Both the position numbers and the translations under genes were made by a program. This document shows, one piece after another, positions 1 through 6,482 of a stretch of DNA of 8,354 bases. The notes beneath the pieces were generated by a model that worked only from the letters and a program-made list of their open reading frames with translations, was not told the origin of the DNA and searched no databases. Each line of letters begins with the position of its first letter. The stretch's first letter is position 1. The stretch is from Candidatus Bathyarchaeota archaeon (lineage in GTDB: Archaea; Thermoproteota; Bathyarchaeia; Bathyarchaeales; Bathycorpusculaceae): NCBI GenBank assembly GCA_026014845.1, contig JAOZHM010000054.1:1-8354 (forward strand). Reading direction: 5' to 3'.

Positions 1-1
1 A

Positions 2-2173
2 ACATTTGTGGCAGATTACGATGCTCTAGTTCAGAGGACAACCGACTATAAAGTTGCAATCGTGCCCGATGTCGCTGAACGAGTACAATTTGTGCAAGAC
101 CCGATTGTGTGGTGTGACACAACTTTTGTATGGCGGATGACCGTTCCTCAAAGTAGACTCGAGTGGCTATCGCCAGAGCCCGCATCGTACTCGGGATGGT
201 ATTCGAAGTGGGATCCAACGTGGGATTGGGATCTTGACGCGCCCGCGCGAAGCTACCCGACTGGAGCAGAGACTTACCTCGCCTTTGGTGAACACCCATT
301 TACCTCAGGTGCTGAAATACATGTCGGAACAGGATACTTTAATGTGTGGGGTAGCATATCTGAAGACACGTTTGGAAACAGCTTCGCAAACTTTACTCGC
401 AATGTATCTGGCAATCTCACCGTAATACAGGACGGCGTGGAAGTATACCAAACGGAAATTTGGGATTACTTCTGGGAGAGCCTATCTTTCTCGGGTACGC
501 CAGTGTTCACCGTGGTTATTGAAGGCGACTGCGATCTAAGCCTATCAACAAGCACCTCTACAGAGTTAACCTTTACTGCAAATCCGACGCAAGACTATCA
601 ACCGCCACAAGTTACGGTGAGGCCAAGGGACTCTAACTTATCCTGCTTCGTCCAACCAGGCGAGGTGTTAGTAGGCTTAAACGTTTCTGATGAGAGTCCG
701 ATATCGTCAATTGCTTTGGAATACTCACTTGACGATGGTACTATATGGCACTTGGCTTCGTTGACTGAACAGGATCCAAACACGTGGATAGCTGACCTCG
801 GGATGTTAAGTGACTCCTACGTATCCCTTAGGGTCAATGTCACAGACTCGTTGGGTAATAGAATATCGCAGACAACGATTAGAGGTTTCTACGTCGCGCC
901 GCTAACGATGTGTGTTTATGTGGATCGGTCTGTTGGCTCTCCAGAAACCGAAGTGACAGTAAGCGGAATAGCAACTCCAAACGGGACGGTTGAAATTTAC
1001 TGGGGTAACATGTTCATGGGGAGCACAACAGCCGATACCGCCGGCGAATTCACGTGCTTGCTAACGGTTCCAATCAACGCCACAGCCGGAGTTCATGAAG
1101 TAATGGTTTTGGACGTAGCCACAGGCGGAACAGCATCAACTCCTTTCAGAGTAACCCTAATAACTCTAAATCCAACCGAAGGTCCCGTTGGAACCAAAGT
1201 AACCGTTAATTGTGCGGGCTTCTTATCTGAAAGCCAGGTGACAGTGACATTCAATGATATGTTGATTGGTTATGCGATGACCGACGAATTTGGAAACTTT
1301 ACATTCACCTTTAACATACCGCTTTCAAGCGTGGAAACACAAGTCGTAAAGGCGTTAGATCCTCAAGACAACTATGCACATGCAATGTTTACAGTAGTGG
1401 ACACCACTCCACTGGATGTTCAAATCGACGTAGGGGAGACATACTTCAGAGAAGAGATGACTGAATTCTACGCTCAAACAACCTTTAAGGGAAAGGCAGT
1501 TGACGCTGACATCACTAGTGCTGTACTTTACAAACCAGACGGAACGACTGAGAGCCTGACAGCACAGTCTGTTACAACGGGCTTATACAAGATGTCATAC
1601 ACCATACCCGGAGACGCAGAAGCAGGCATGTACACGCTGGTCATTACGACAAGCTATGTTACGGGCACAATCCAAGCAGAGGGAACAGCCTTTAAATGCT
1701 TCCTAATAAGCCCAACATTGACTGGTTGGAACGCTTTACTGATCAGCATTAACGGAACCGTCGGAATCATAAAAACAGATGTAGGCCTAATTCATTTGAA
1801 ACTTGACACCCTCAACATTACGCTGATCAGCATTAACGAAACGTTGGCAACCCTCAACTCAACCGTAGGATTAATTCAGACAGACATCGAAAATATCCAG
1901 CTGAACGTCACGGCGGTCAATGGAAACATAGCGACAATAGAGACGAGCCTGGGCATAATGAACGGCACGATCACCTCAATAGAGGGCAAAGTAGCAACCA
2001 TCCTAGTCCCCGACGTAGGCGAAATCAAAACAGACATATCAAGCCTAAAAGGAACCCAGGAAGCATGGGCAATCCCGAAGGGCATCACCCTCGTGCTAGC
2101 ACTAATAGCAGCCATAGGCGCGGTACTTGCGGTACTCTTACTGCGCAGCAGAAAGACCACCGAAACAAAATAA
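2..2173 (+). CDS. C-terminally anchored archaeal surface protein with Ig-like modules and a coiled-coil stalk (5' partial)
   Basis: The reading frame is open to the left edge and no signal peptide is visible, so the N-terminus is probably missing. A GTG at position 8 is in frame but has no visible Shine-Dalgarno. Residues are numbered from that GTG (721 to the stop). Residues 1-300 are beta-rich and Trp/Tyr-rich and match no family I can name. Residues 301-384 and about 385-466 look like two tandem beta-sandwich modules; the second contains a GPVGTKVTV stretch reminiscent of IPT/TIG folds. About 468-575 is a third beta-rich module. Residues 578-683 form a heptad-repeat stalk, and 692-712 a hydrophobic membrane helix followed by the basic tail RSRK. 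I count about 15 N-X-S/T sequons, consistent with an N-glycosylated extracellular protein. This suggests an S-layer-associated protein, adhesin or exported-enzyme tail held in the membrane by its C-terminus. The missing N-terminus could hold a catalytic domain. Confidence 0.85.
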   Translation, partial: TFVADYDALVQRTTDYKVAIVPDVAERVQFVQDPIVWCDTTFVWRMTVPQSRLEWLSPEPASYSGWYSKWDPTWDWDLDAPARSYPTGAETYLAFGEHPFTSGAEIHVGTGYFNVWGSISEDTFGNSFANFTRNVSGNLTVIQDGVEVYQTEIWDYFWESLSFSGTPVFTVVIEGDCDLSLSTSTSTELTFTANPTQDYQPPQVTVRPRDSNLSCFVQPGEVLVGLNVSDESPISSIALEYSLDDGTIWHLASLTEQDPNTWIADLGMLSDSYVSLRVNVTDSLGNRISQTTIRGFYVAPLTMCVYVDRSVGSPETEVTVSGIATPNGTVEIYWGNMFMGSTTADTAGEFTCLLTVPINATAGVHEVMVLDVATGGTASTPFRVTLITLNPTEGPVGTKVTVNCAGFLSESQVTVTFNDMLIGYAMTDEFGNFTFTFNIPLSSVETQVVKALDPQDNYAHAMFTVVDTTPLDVQIDVGETYFREEMTEFYAQTTFKGKAVDADITSAVLYKPDGTTESLTAQSVTTGLYKMSYTIPGDAEAGMYTLVITTSYVTGTIQAEGTAFKCFLISPTLTGWNALLISINGTVGIIKTDVGLIHLKLDTLNITLISINETLATLNSTVGLIQTDIENIQLNVTAVNGNIATIETSLGIMNGTITSIEGKVATILVPDVGEIKTDISSLKGTQEAWAIPKGITLVLALIAAIGAVLAVLLLRSRKTTETK
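1739..2056 (+). repeat. Heptad-repeat stalk region (14-residue / 42-nt periodicity)
   Basis: Residues 578-668 of the surface protein read as 13 uninterrupted heptads with L/I/V/M at positions a and d, for example LISINGT, VGIIKTD and LISINET. One extra residue (D669) follows, then two more heptads at 670-683. At the DNA level CTGATCAGCATTAACG occurs exactly twice, at 1739-1754 and 1823-1838, 84 nt apart (28 residues). ACCCTCAAC recurs at 1808 and 1850, 42 nt apart. The region therefore looks like an internally duplicated coiled coil leading into the membrane anchor. Confidence 0.8.
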
Positions 2174-2182
2174 ACCATCCTC

Positions 2183-2189
2183 TTTTTTT
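2183..2189 (+). terminator. T-tract terminator after the surface protein gene
   Basis: A run of seven T residues begins 10 nt after the TAA stop of the surface protein gene. Archaeal transcription commonly ends at such T-runs without a hairpin. The same stretch continues into AAAAG and could also act as a TATA-like element for the following leader region. Confidence 0.5.
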
Positions 2190-2238
2190 AAAAGAATCGA
2201 ATTAACTTGAGCCTGCAGAAGACAGGAGGAATATGAGG

Positions 2239-2277
2239 ATGAAGTCAGTTGACGGAAAGCGAATGTGCTCATCATAA
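2239..2277 (+). CDS. Possible 12-residue leader ORF with strong ribosome binding site
   Basis: AGGAGGA at 2224-2230 lies 8 nt before an ATG at 2239 that opens 12 codons (MKSVDGKRMCSS) and ends at TAA 2275-2277. An in-frame ATG at 2233 is too close to the ribosome binding site. A TATA-like TTTTTTAAAA at about 2184-2193 sits at a workable distance upstream. I recognise no family. It could be a leader peptide, the remnant of a decayed gene, or chance. The ribosome binding site is better than chance would usually give, but the ORF is far too short to judge by coding content. Confidence 0.2.
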   Translation: MKSVDGKRMCSS

Positions 2278-2373
2278 TAACGCTGGAAAGAGCGATTTCA
2301 CATGTAGAGAAGTAAAGTTAAATGTTGCTCTGATTCCGATTTCAACTCAAAATCAACGTAATTGAGAATTAAA

Positions 2374-2382
2374 CTTAAAAAT
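2374..2382 (+). promoter_or_regulatory. Candidate TATA box of the signalling cluster
   Basis: CTTAAAAAT lies in an AT-rich stretch about 70 nt before the TTG start at 2446. With the usual archaeal spacing of about 25 nt, transcription would begin near 2402-2405. That gives a leader of roughly 40 nt containing the hairpin at 2412-2429 and the ribosome binding site at 2433-2438. Prediction is by eye only. Confidence 0.35.
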
Positions 2383-2411
2383 CCATAAGGAATATAGAAC
2401 CTCAAACTATA

Positions 2412-2429
2412 CCTCCTAAATCGAGGAGG
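2412..2429 (+). promoter_or_regulatory. Leader hairpin pairing CCTCCT with AGGAGG
   Basis: CCTCCT (2412-2417), a loop AAATCG (2418-2423) and AGGAGG (2424-2429) form a perfect 6-bp, GC-rich inverted repeat in the predicted 5' leader. The left arm has the sequence of the anti-Shine-Dalgarno at the 3' end of 16S rRNA, and the right arm is a strong Shine-Dalgarno. A second motif, GAGGAG at 2433-2438, stays outside the stem, 7 nt from the TTG start. The hairpin could hide the upstream site or tune initiation. Regulation is inference. Confidence 0.4.
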
Positions 2430-2445
2430 CTAGAGGAGTTCAAAA

Positions 2446-2778
2446 TTGGCAAAAAAAGCCTTCGAAAGACTTTTACTTCAAGCTGTAGATGAAGCTTTGG
2501 CTTCACTTGGAGATTCTGCTAAGCAAGCAATTTACTTTCACCTTGAAAACAAATTTAAAATCGAAAGAAATGAAATCCCTGAACGCGTTGAAGATTTTGC
2601 GGAGGGACTTCAGAAAATCTTTGGAGTAGGAGCCCAATTTCTAGAAATTTTAATAATGAAAAAACTGTATGAAAGAATTGGACAACCTCTTGAATGGGAT
2701 AAAAGTAAAGAGCTTATATTCGCCGAGTATGTTGCAGCTGCAAGACGCAGCTTTCAGAAAGAAAGAAAAAGAAGTTAA
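2446..2778 (+). CDS. Small NitrOD5-like helical protein, paralogue 1
   Basis: This is a 110-residue, probably cytosolic protein with no signal peptide or membrane helix. It resembles the small archaeal NitrOD5-type (Nitrosopumilus output domain 5) family, recognised by pattern only. The core contains SLGDSAKQAIYFHLE at residues 21-35, then KIFG near 57-60 and a KKLYERIG helix near 71-78. The start is TTG, chosen because GAGGAG lies 7 nt upstream and the next gene starts the same way. It shares about half of its first 78 residues with the product of the next gene. After residue 80 the two diverge into a charged tail, here ending KERKRS. It is the first gene of a same-strand cluster with a histidine kinase and a response regulator, which suggests an adaptor or output role. 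The biochemical function is unknown. Confidence 0.8.
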   Translation: MAKKAFERLLLQAVDEALASLGDSAKQAIYFHLENKFKIERNEIPERVEDFAEGLQKIFGVGAQFLEILIMKKLYERIGQPLEWDKSKELIFAEYVAAARRSFQKERKRS

Positions 2779-2894
2779 GCATCGTTTCAAAAATAGGTTT
2801 GTAGAAATACATATTCCCAGTTCACAAAGGCTTTATCAAAGCTCCATTGAATCTCATTTCTAAAGCTTCATAATTAAACTCTCGAGGGACTTAT

Positions 2895-3218
2895 TTGCCT
2901 CAAATAAAGCTTAGAAAAATCCTTTTAGAAGCCGTTGAGGAAGGCATATCCTCCTTGGGAGATTCGCCCAAGCAAGCAATATTCTTTCATTTAGAGACTT
3001 CTTTCGAAATAAGGAAAGACAAAATTCCAGCAAACTTGACAGAATTTTCAAAGGCGTTGGAAAAAATTTTCGGGTCTGGGGCTGTTTACCTTGAGAAGCT
3101 AATTGCGAAGCGGCTTTATGAAAAGTTGGGACTGGAATTCGAAGAGGTGAAGAACTGGGACTTTTTGGAATACGTAAATAATGCAAGGGAACGTTTGCCG
3201 TTGAAAAGGGATGTTTGA
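2895..3218 (+). CDS. Small NitrOD5-like helical protein, paralogue 2
   Basis: This 107-residue protein is a paralogue of the product at 2446-2778, with about 50% identity by eye over the first 78 residues. Shared blocks include SLGDS-KQAI, FHLE, KIFG-GA and LYE. The core is predicted to be helical, with no membrane or secretion signal. The start is TTG, with GAGGGA at 2884-2889 five nt upstream. The preceding 116-nt gap holds no clear gene or terminator, so it is probably transcribed with its neighbours. Its TGA overlaps the ATG of the kinase gene (8 nt shared at 3211-3218), so the two are probably translationally coupled. That makes this copy the stronger candidate for a kinase or regulator partner. 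Assignment to the NitrOD5-like group is by pattern only, and its molecular role is unknown. Confidence 0.8.
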   Translation: MPQIKLRKILLEAVEEGISSLGDSPKQAIFFHLETSFEIRKDKIPANLTEFSKALEKIFGSGAVYLEKLIAKRLYEKLGLEFEEVKNWDFLEYVNNARERLPLKRDV

Positions 3219-6009
3219 AATGAGGAAGAATGAAGTTCACAATAACAAAGAACAACGGATGGAAGAGGCGCTTAGGGCATCTGAAGAAAAATATAGAAAG
3301 CAGTTTGAGGAGGCAATGGACGCTATCTTCATAATCGACGCCGAAACCGGCATAATAATTGACTGTAATCGTGCAGCATCAGAATTAGTGGACAGAGAGA
3401 AATCAGAACTGGTTGGTGTACACCAGCGGATTCTCCATCCTCCAGAAAAAATCGAAGGAGAGTTCAGCAGGACTTTCAAACAGCATCTCAAAGAGGAAGA
3501 AGGGCAAGTTCTGGAAACACAAGTCATTACAAAAAAGGGAGAAATCAAAGATGTTGCAATCAAAGCTAATGTCTTTGAACTTGAGGGCAAAAAACTGCTT
3601 CAAGGGATATTCAGAGACATCACCAAACGCAAAAGAATGGAAAAGGAAAGGAAACGTTTTGAAGAGAGACTTTCTGCACTGAACGAGCATAGTCAGAGCT
3701 TGAACATGGCAGATGACATAGATAAGGTCTTCACGTTGACGTTAGACGTCATGGAGAAAAGTCTGGGATTTGAGTTCGCCGACGTTTTTCTGGTTGAAGG
3801 GAAAACTCTCCGCCTAGTAGCTCATCGCGGGTTTTCAAAAACGCTCACCCTCAACTTGCCTTTAGATAGGCGAAGAGGGGTAGTTGTCAAAGCCGCAAGA
3901 TTACGCAAACCTGTTTTCATTCCGGACATTAGAAAGGAAAGAGCGTACGTTGAAGCTGGCGTAGAAGGCATGCTGTCAGAGCTTGCTGTGCCAATTAAAA
4001 TAAAGGATAAAGTCTTAGGTGTTTTAAATGTGGAAAGTAAAAGGCTTGAAGCGTTTGATGAAAAGGACGGGGAACTGCTTGAAACTCTCGCTTCCCACAC
4101 CGCTATCGCCATAAGCAGCCTAAAAAGACAGGAAAAGCTTTCTACATTGAACATTTATGGCCGGAACCTAAACAGCGCAGAGAGCCTAGAAGATGTTTAC
4201 AAAGTAACGTTGAAGGCTATGGAGAAAACATTGGGGTTTGAATATGCCTCCATTCTTATGGTAGAAGGAAAAATGCTTCGGCTAGTATTGCAGCGTGGGT
4301 ACTCAAATAATCTGTCTTTAAGTCTGCCGTTGGATGGAAAAAAAGGCGTAACTGGTAAGGCAGCAAGAACAGGCAAACCAATTTTCGTCCCAGACATCAG
4401 AAAAGAAAAGACATACATCTTAGGTAAACCAAACATGCTTTCCGAGCTTGCTGTACCTATCAAAGTGGAAAAAGAGGTTTTGGGCGTCTTAAATGTAGAA
4501 AGCAAAAAGATTGCAGGCTTTGATGAAGAGGACAGGGAACTTCTTGAAATATTGGCTTCCCACGCTGCCATTGCTATAAGCGACATAAAAAGACATACAC
4601 AACTTAGAAAACTCTCTAATAGACTAGCGAATCTGATGGAAAGCTCCACGGAAATTATACGCATAAAAGATACGCATCAAAGGCTAAAGGTAATCGCAAA
4701 AGCCATTAGAAAATTCGGGTGGAGAAGGGTTGTAATTTCTCTAAGAGACGAAAACTTGGAAGGAACAGCTCTTGTCACAGCAGGCCTTGCGAAGGAAGAA
4801 ATCAAACTTTTACTTGAAAGAAAGGCACCGGGGCACGTTTGGAGAGAACGGTTAGGCCCAAAGTTTGAACGATTCAAGATAGGTGAGTTTTATTATCTGC
4901 CTTGGAGCGACCAGTGGATTCGAGAATACGTCCACGGTGTTCCACCTGCAGCCCCTCTTGATGAAGCAACTACCTATGCAGGTGTTCCCAGCAGACTTTC
5001 AACAGAAGAAATGGTTGATTGGCACCCCCAAGACATGCTTTACGCTCCCCTCCGCACACCCGAAGGAAGAATAGTAGGCATCTTAAGCATGGATGATCCG
5101 GTGGATGGTCGGAAGCCAACAAGAGAGTCCCTTACTGCTTTGGAGCTTTTCTTGCATCAAGCTGCAATAGTCATTGAAAACGCTCAACTAATTGAAAGTT
5201 TGAGGGAAGCGAGAGAGCAACTTGAGCAAAAAGTTGAGAAGAGAACTCGGGAGCTGAAGAAATCTCAAGAGCAACTGCTTAAGGCTCAAAGATTGGCGGT
5301 GATAGGTGAATTAGCCGGCATGGTAGGTCATGACCTACGTAACCCTCTGACAAGTATCAACGGAGCCACATATTATGTGAAGAAACGGTTAAGTTCAAAA
5401 ATTGACGGTAAAGTAAGAGAAATGCTCGATCTTATAGAGAAAAATATAGTGTACTCGAATAAGATAATAAATGATCTTTTGGATTATTCGAGAGAAATAA
5501 AGCTGGATTTGACGGAGAGCAATCCGAAATCGGTAATGAAAGAGGCGTTGTCTCTTGTTGAAATTCCGAAAAATGTTGAAGTAATAGATTTAACGGAGGG
5601 CAAGCTGAAAATAAAGGTTGACATCGGAAAAATGAAGAGAGCCTTCGTGAACATAATTAAAAACGCAGTTGAAGCCATGCCTAAAGGCGGAGCGCTGAGA
5701 ACAAAAAGCAGGAAATCAGATGGCAACCTGGAATTTGTCTTTTCAGACACTGGGGTGGGTATATCAAAGAAAACCATGGAGAAGCTTTGGACTCCGCTTT
5801 TTACAACGAAAGCGAAGGGAATGGGTTTCGGCTTGGCAATATGCAAACGCATCATAGAGGCTCACGGAGGTTCTATTTCCGTAAAAACCTCTCGTGGAAA
5901 AGGCACAACTTTCACTGTAACCATTCCGATTAAGCAAAAATTAGAGGGAGGTGAAAAGATATGGGTGAAACCGCTAGAATCCTCATTGTTGACGACGATG
6001 AAGACATAA
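3211..6009 (+). CDS. Soluble PAS-GAF-GAF-GAF sensor histidine kinase
   Basis: This 932-residue cytosolic sensor kinase has no membrane segments. A PAS domain spans about residues 24-140. Two clearly related GAF domains lie at about 154-305 and 310-460, followed by a divergent GAF-like domain at about 465-662. A coiled coil covers about 660-695. The HisKA motif GHDLRNPL has its phosphoacceptor at H707. The HATPase domain shows NIIKNAVEAM (N814, N818), DTGVGI (D846-I851) and GMGFGL (G870-L875), so all key catalytic motifs are present. It should autophosphorylate H707 in response to a small ligand or redox signal and pass the phosphate to the regulator at 5961. ATG 3211 abuts AAAAGGG with no spacing. 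ATG 3220, 9 nt from that motif and just after the upstream stop, is an equally good or better start and would shorten the protein by three residues. The last roughly 17 residues lie in the overlap with the regulator gene and are outside the kinase fold. Confidence 0.93.
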   Translation: MFEMRKNEVHNNKEQRMEEALRASEEKYRKQFEEAMDAIFIIDAETGIIIDCNRAASELVDREKSELVGVHQRILHPPEKIEGEFSRTFKQHLKEEEGQVLETQVITKKGEIKDVAIKANVFELEGKKLLQGIFRDITKRKRMEKERKRFEERLSALNEHSQSLNMADDIDKVFTLTLDVMEKSLGFEFADVFLVEGKTLRLVAHRGFSKTLTLNLPLDRRRGVVVKAARLRKPVFIPDIRKERAYVEAGVEGMLSELAVPIKIKDKVLGVLNVESKRLEAFDEKDGELLETLASHTAIAISSLKRQEKLSTLNIYGRNLNSAESLEDVYKVTLKAMEKTLGFEYASILMVEGKMLRLVLQRGYSNNLSLSLPLDGKKGVTGKAARTGKPIFVPDIRKEKTYILGKPNMLSELAVPIKVEKEVLGVLNVESKKIAGFDEEDRELLEILASHAAIAISDIKRHTQLRKLSNRLANLMESSTEIIRIKDTHQRLKVIAKAIRKFGWRRVVISLRDENLEGTALVTAGLAKEEIKLLLERKAPGHVWRERLGPKFERFKIGEFYYLPWSDQWIREYVHGVPPAAPLDEATTYAGVPSRLSTEEMVDWHPQDMLYAPLRTPEGRIVGILSMDDPVDGRKPTRESLTALELFLHQAAIVIENAQLIESLREAREQLEQKVEKRTRELKKSQEQLLKAQRLAVIGELAGMVGHDLRNPLTSINGATYYVKKRLSSKIDGKVREMLDLIEKNIVYSNKIINDLLDYSREIKLDLTESNPKSVMKEALSLVEIPKNVEVIDLTEGKLKIKVDIGKMKRAFVNIIKNAVEAMPKGGALRTKSRKSDGNLEFVFSDTGVGISKKTMEKLWTPLFTTKAKGMGFGLAICKRIIEAHGGSISVKTSRGKGTTFTVTIPIKQKLEGGEKIWVKPLESSLLTTMKT
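5947..5954 (+). promoter_or_regulatory. Perfect Shine-Dalgarno for the response regulator, inside the kinase gene
   Basis: GGAGGTGA is the full complement of the archaeal 16S rRNA 3' end (TCACCTCC). It lies 6 nt before the ATG at 5961, entirely within the kinase coding sequence. It fixes the start of the regulator and explains the odd EGGE residues near the kinase C-terminus. Confidence 0.85.
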
Positions 6010-6434
6010 GAAAAGTATTAACCACAATACTTGAGGATGAAGGATACACTGTTGAGTCAGTAGGTACGGCTAAAAAAGCGATAGCAAAAACTGGAAAGAA
6101 ATTCTACAATCTAGCCTTAATCGACATTCGCCTTCCAGACATGGAGGGAATAGAACTTCTAACACGAATGAAGGACACAACGCCCAAAATGCGAAAAATA
6201 ATTGTCACTGGTTATCCAACACTGCAGAACGCGGTAGAAGCAGTAAACAGAGGTGCAGACGCCTACACAATAAAGCCCTTTGACATGAAAAAAACTCTTA
6301 GAACAATAAAGGAAGAGCTAACAAAGCAAGAAGAAGAAAAGAGATACAACCAAGAAAAAGTCGCAGAATTCATTGAAACAAGAGTAAAGGAGCTGGAAGT
6401 GGAAAAGAAGCTGACCCACAAGAGCAAGCCTTAA
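5961..6434 (+). CDS. Receiver-only response regulator with charged helical tail
   Basis: This 157-residue CheY-like protein has a receiver domain at about residues 5-120. Its markers are the acidic cluster D11-D12-D13, phosphoacceptor D55 in ALIDIRLPD, T83, Y102 and the K105-P106 pair, so all positions needed for phosphorylation are present. There is no DNA-binding or enzymatic output domain. Instead a tail of about 40 residues (118-157), rich in K and E, is likely helical or coiled coil. The start is set by a perfect GGAGGTGA 6 nt upstream. The first 49 nt overlap the 3' end of the kinase gene in another frame, which implies translational coupling and a cognate pair. Output is therefore probably by protein-protein contact, perhaps with the small paralogues encoded upstream or with a distant partner. 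That part is inference. Confidence 0.93.
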   Translation: MGETARILIVDDDEDIRKVLTTILEDEGYTVESVGTAKKAIAKTGKKFYNLALIDIRLPDMEGIELLTRMKDTTPKMRKIIVTGYPTLQNAVEAVNRGADAYTIKPFDMKKTLRTIKEELTKQEEEKRYNQEKVAEFIETRVKELEVEKKLTHKSKP

Positions 6435-6460
6435 ACATCATTTCTATCACTATTTCCAAA

Positions 6461-6470
6461 ATTTTCTCTT
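6461..6470 (+). terminator. T-rich terminator region after the signalling cluster
   Basis: ATTTTCTCTT lies within a pyrimidine-rich stretch 27 nt after the TAA stop of the response regulator and before the stop of the convergent minus-strand ORF. This is the typical place for an archaeal T-tract terminator. No hairpin is evident. Confidence 0.3.
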
Positions 6471-6482
6471 CACTATGTCTTC

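Noticed and set aside
2829..2843. Short inverted repeat GCTTT-ATC-AAAGC between the two small paralogues
   Set aside because: It has only 5 bp, is partly AT and has a 3-nt loop. It is not followed by a T-run and is too weak to call a terminator or regulator.
2911..3255. 114-codon minus-strand open frame opposite the second small paralogue
   Set aside because: The plus-strand frame is supported by a conserved paralogue, so the minus frame is a shadow.
4197..4664. 155-codon open frame on the minus strand within the kinase gene
   Set aside because: It lies fully opposite the well-supported GAF2 coding region and looks like no protein I know. Its S/F/L-rich composition is typical of an antisense shadow.
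5484..5855. 123-codon open frame on the minus strand within the kinase gene
   Set aside because: It is antisense to the HATPase motifs, which are clearly coding on the plus strand. No start signals were found.
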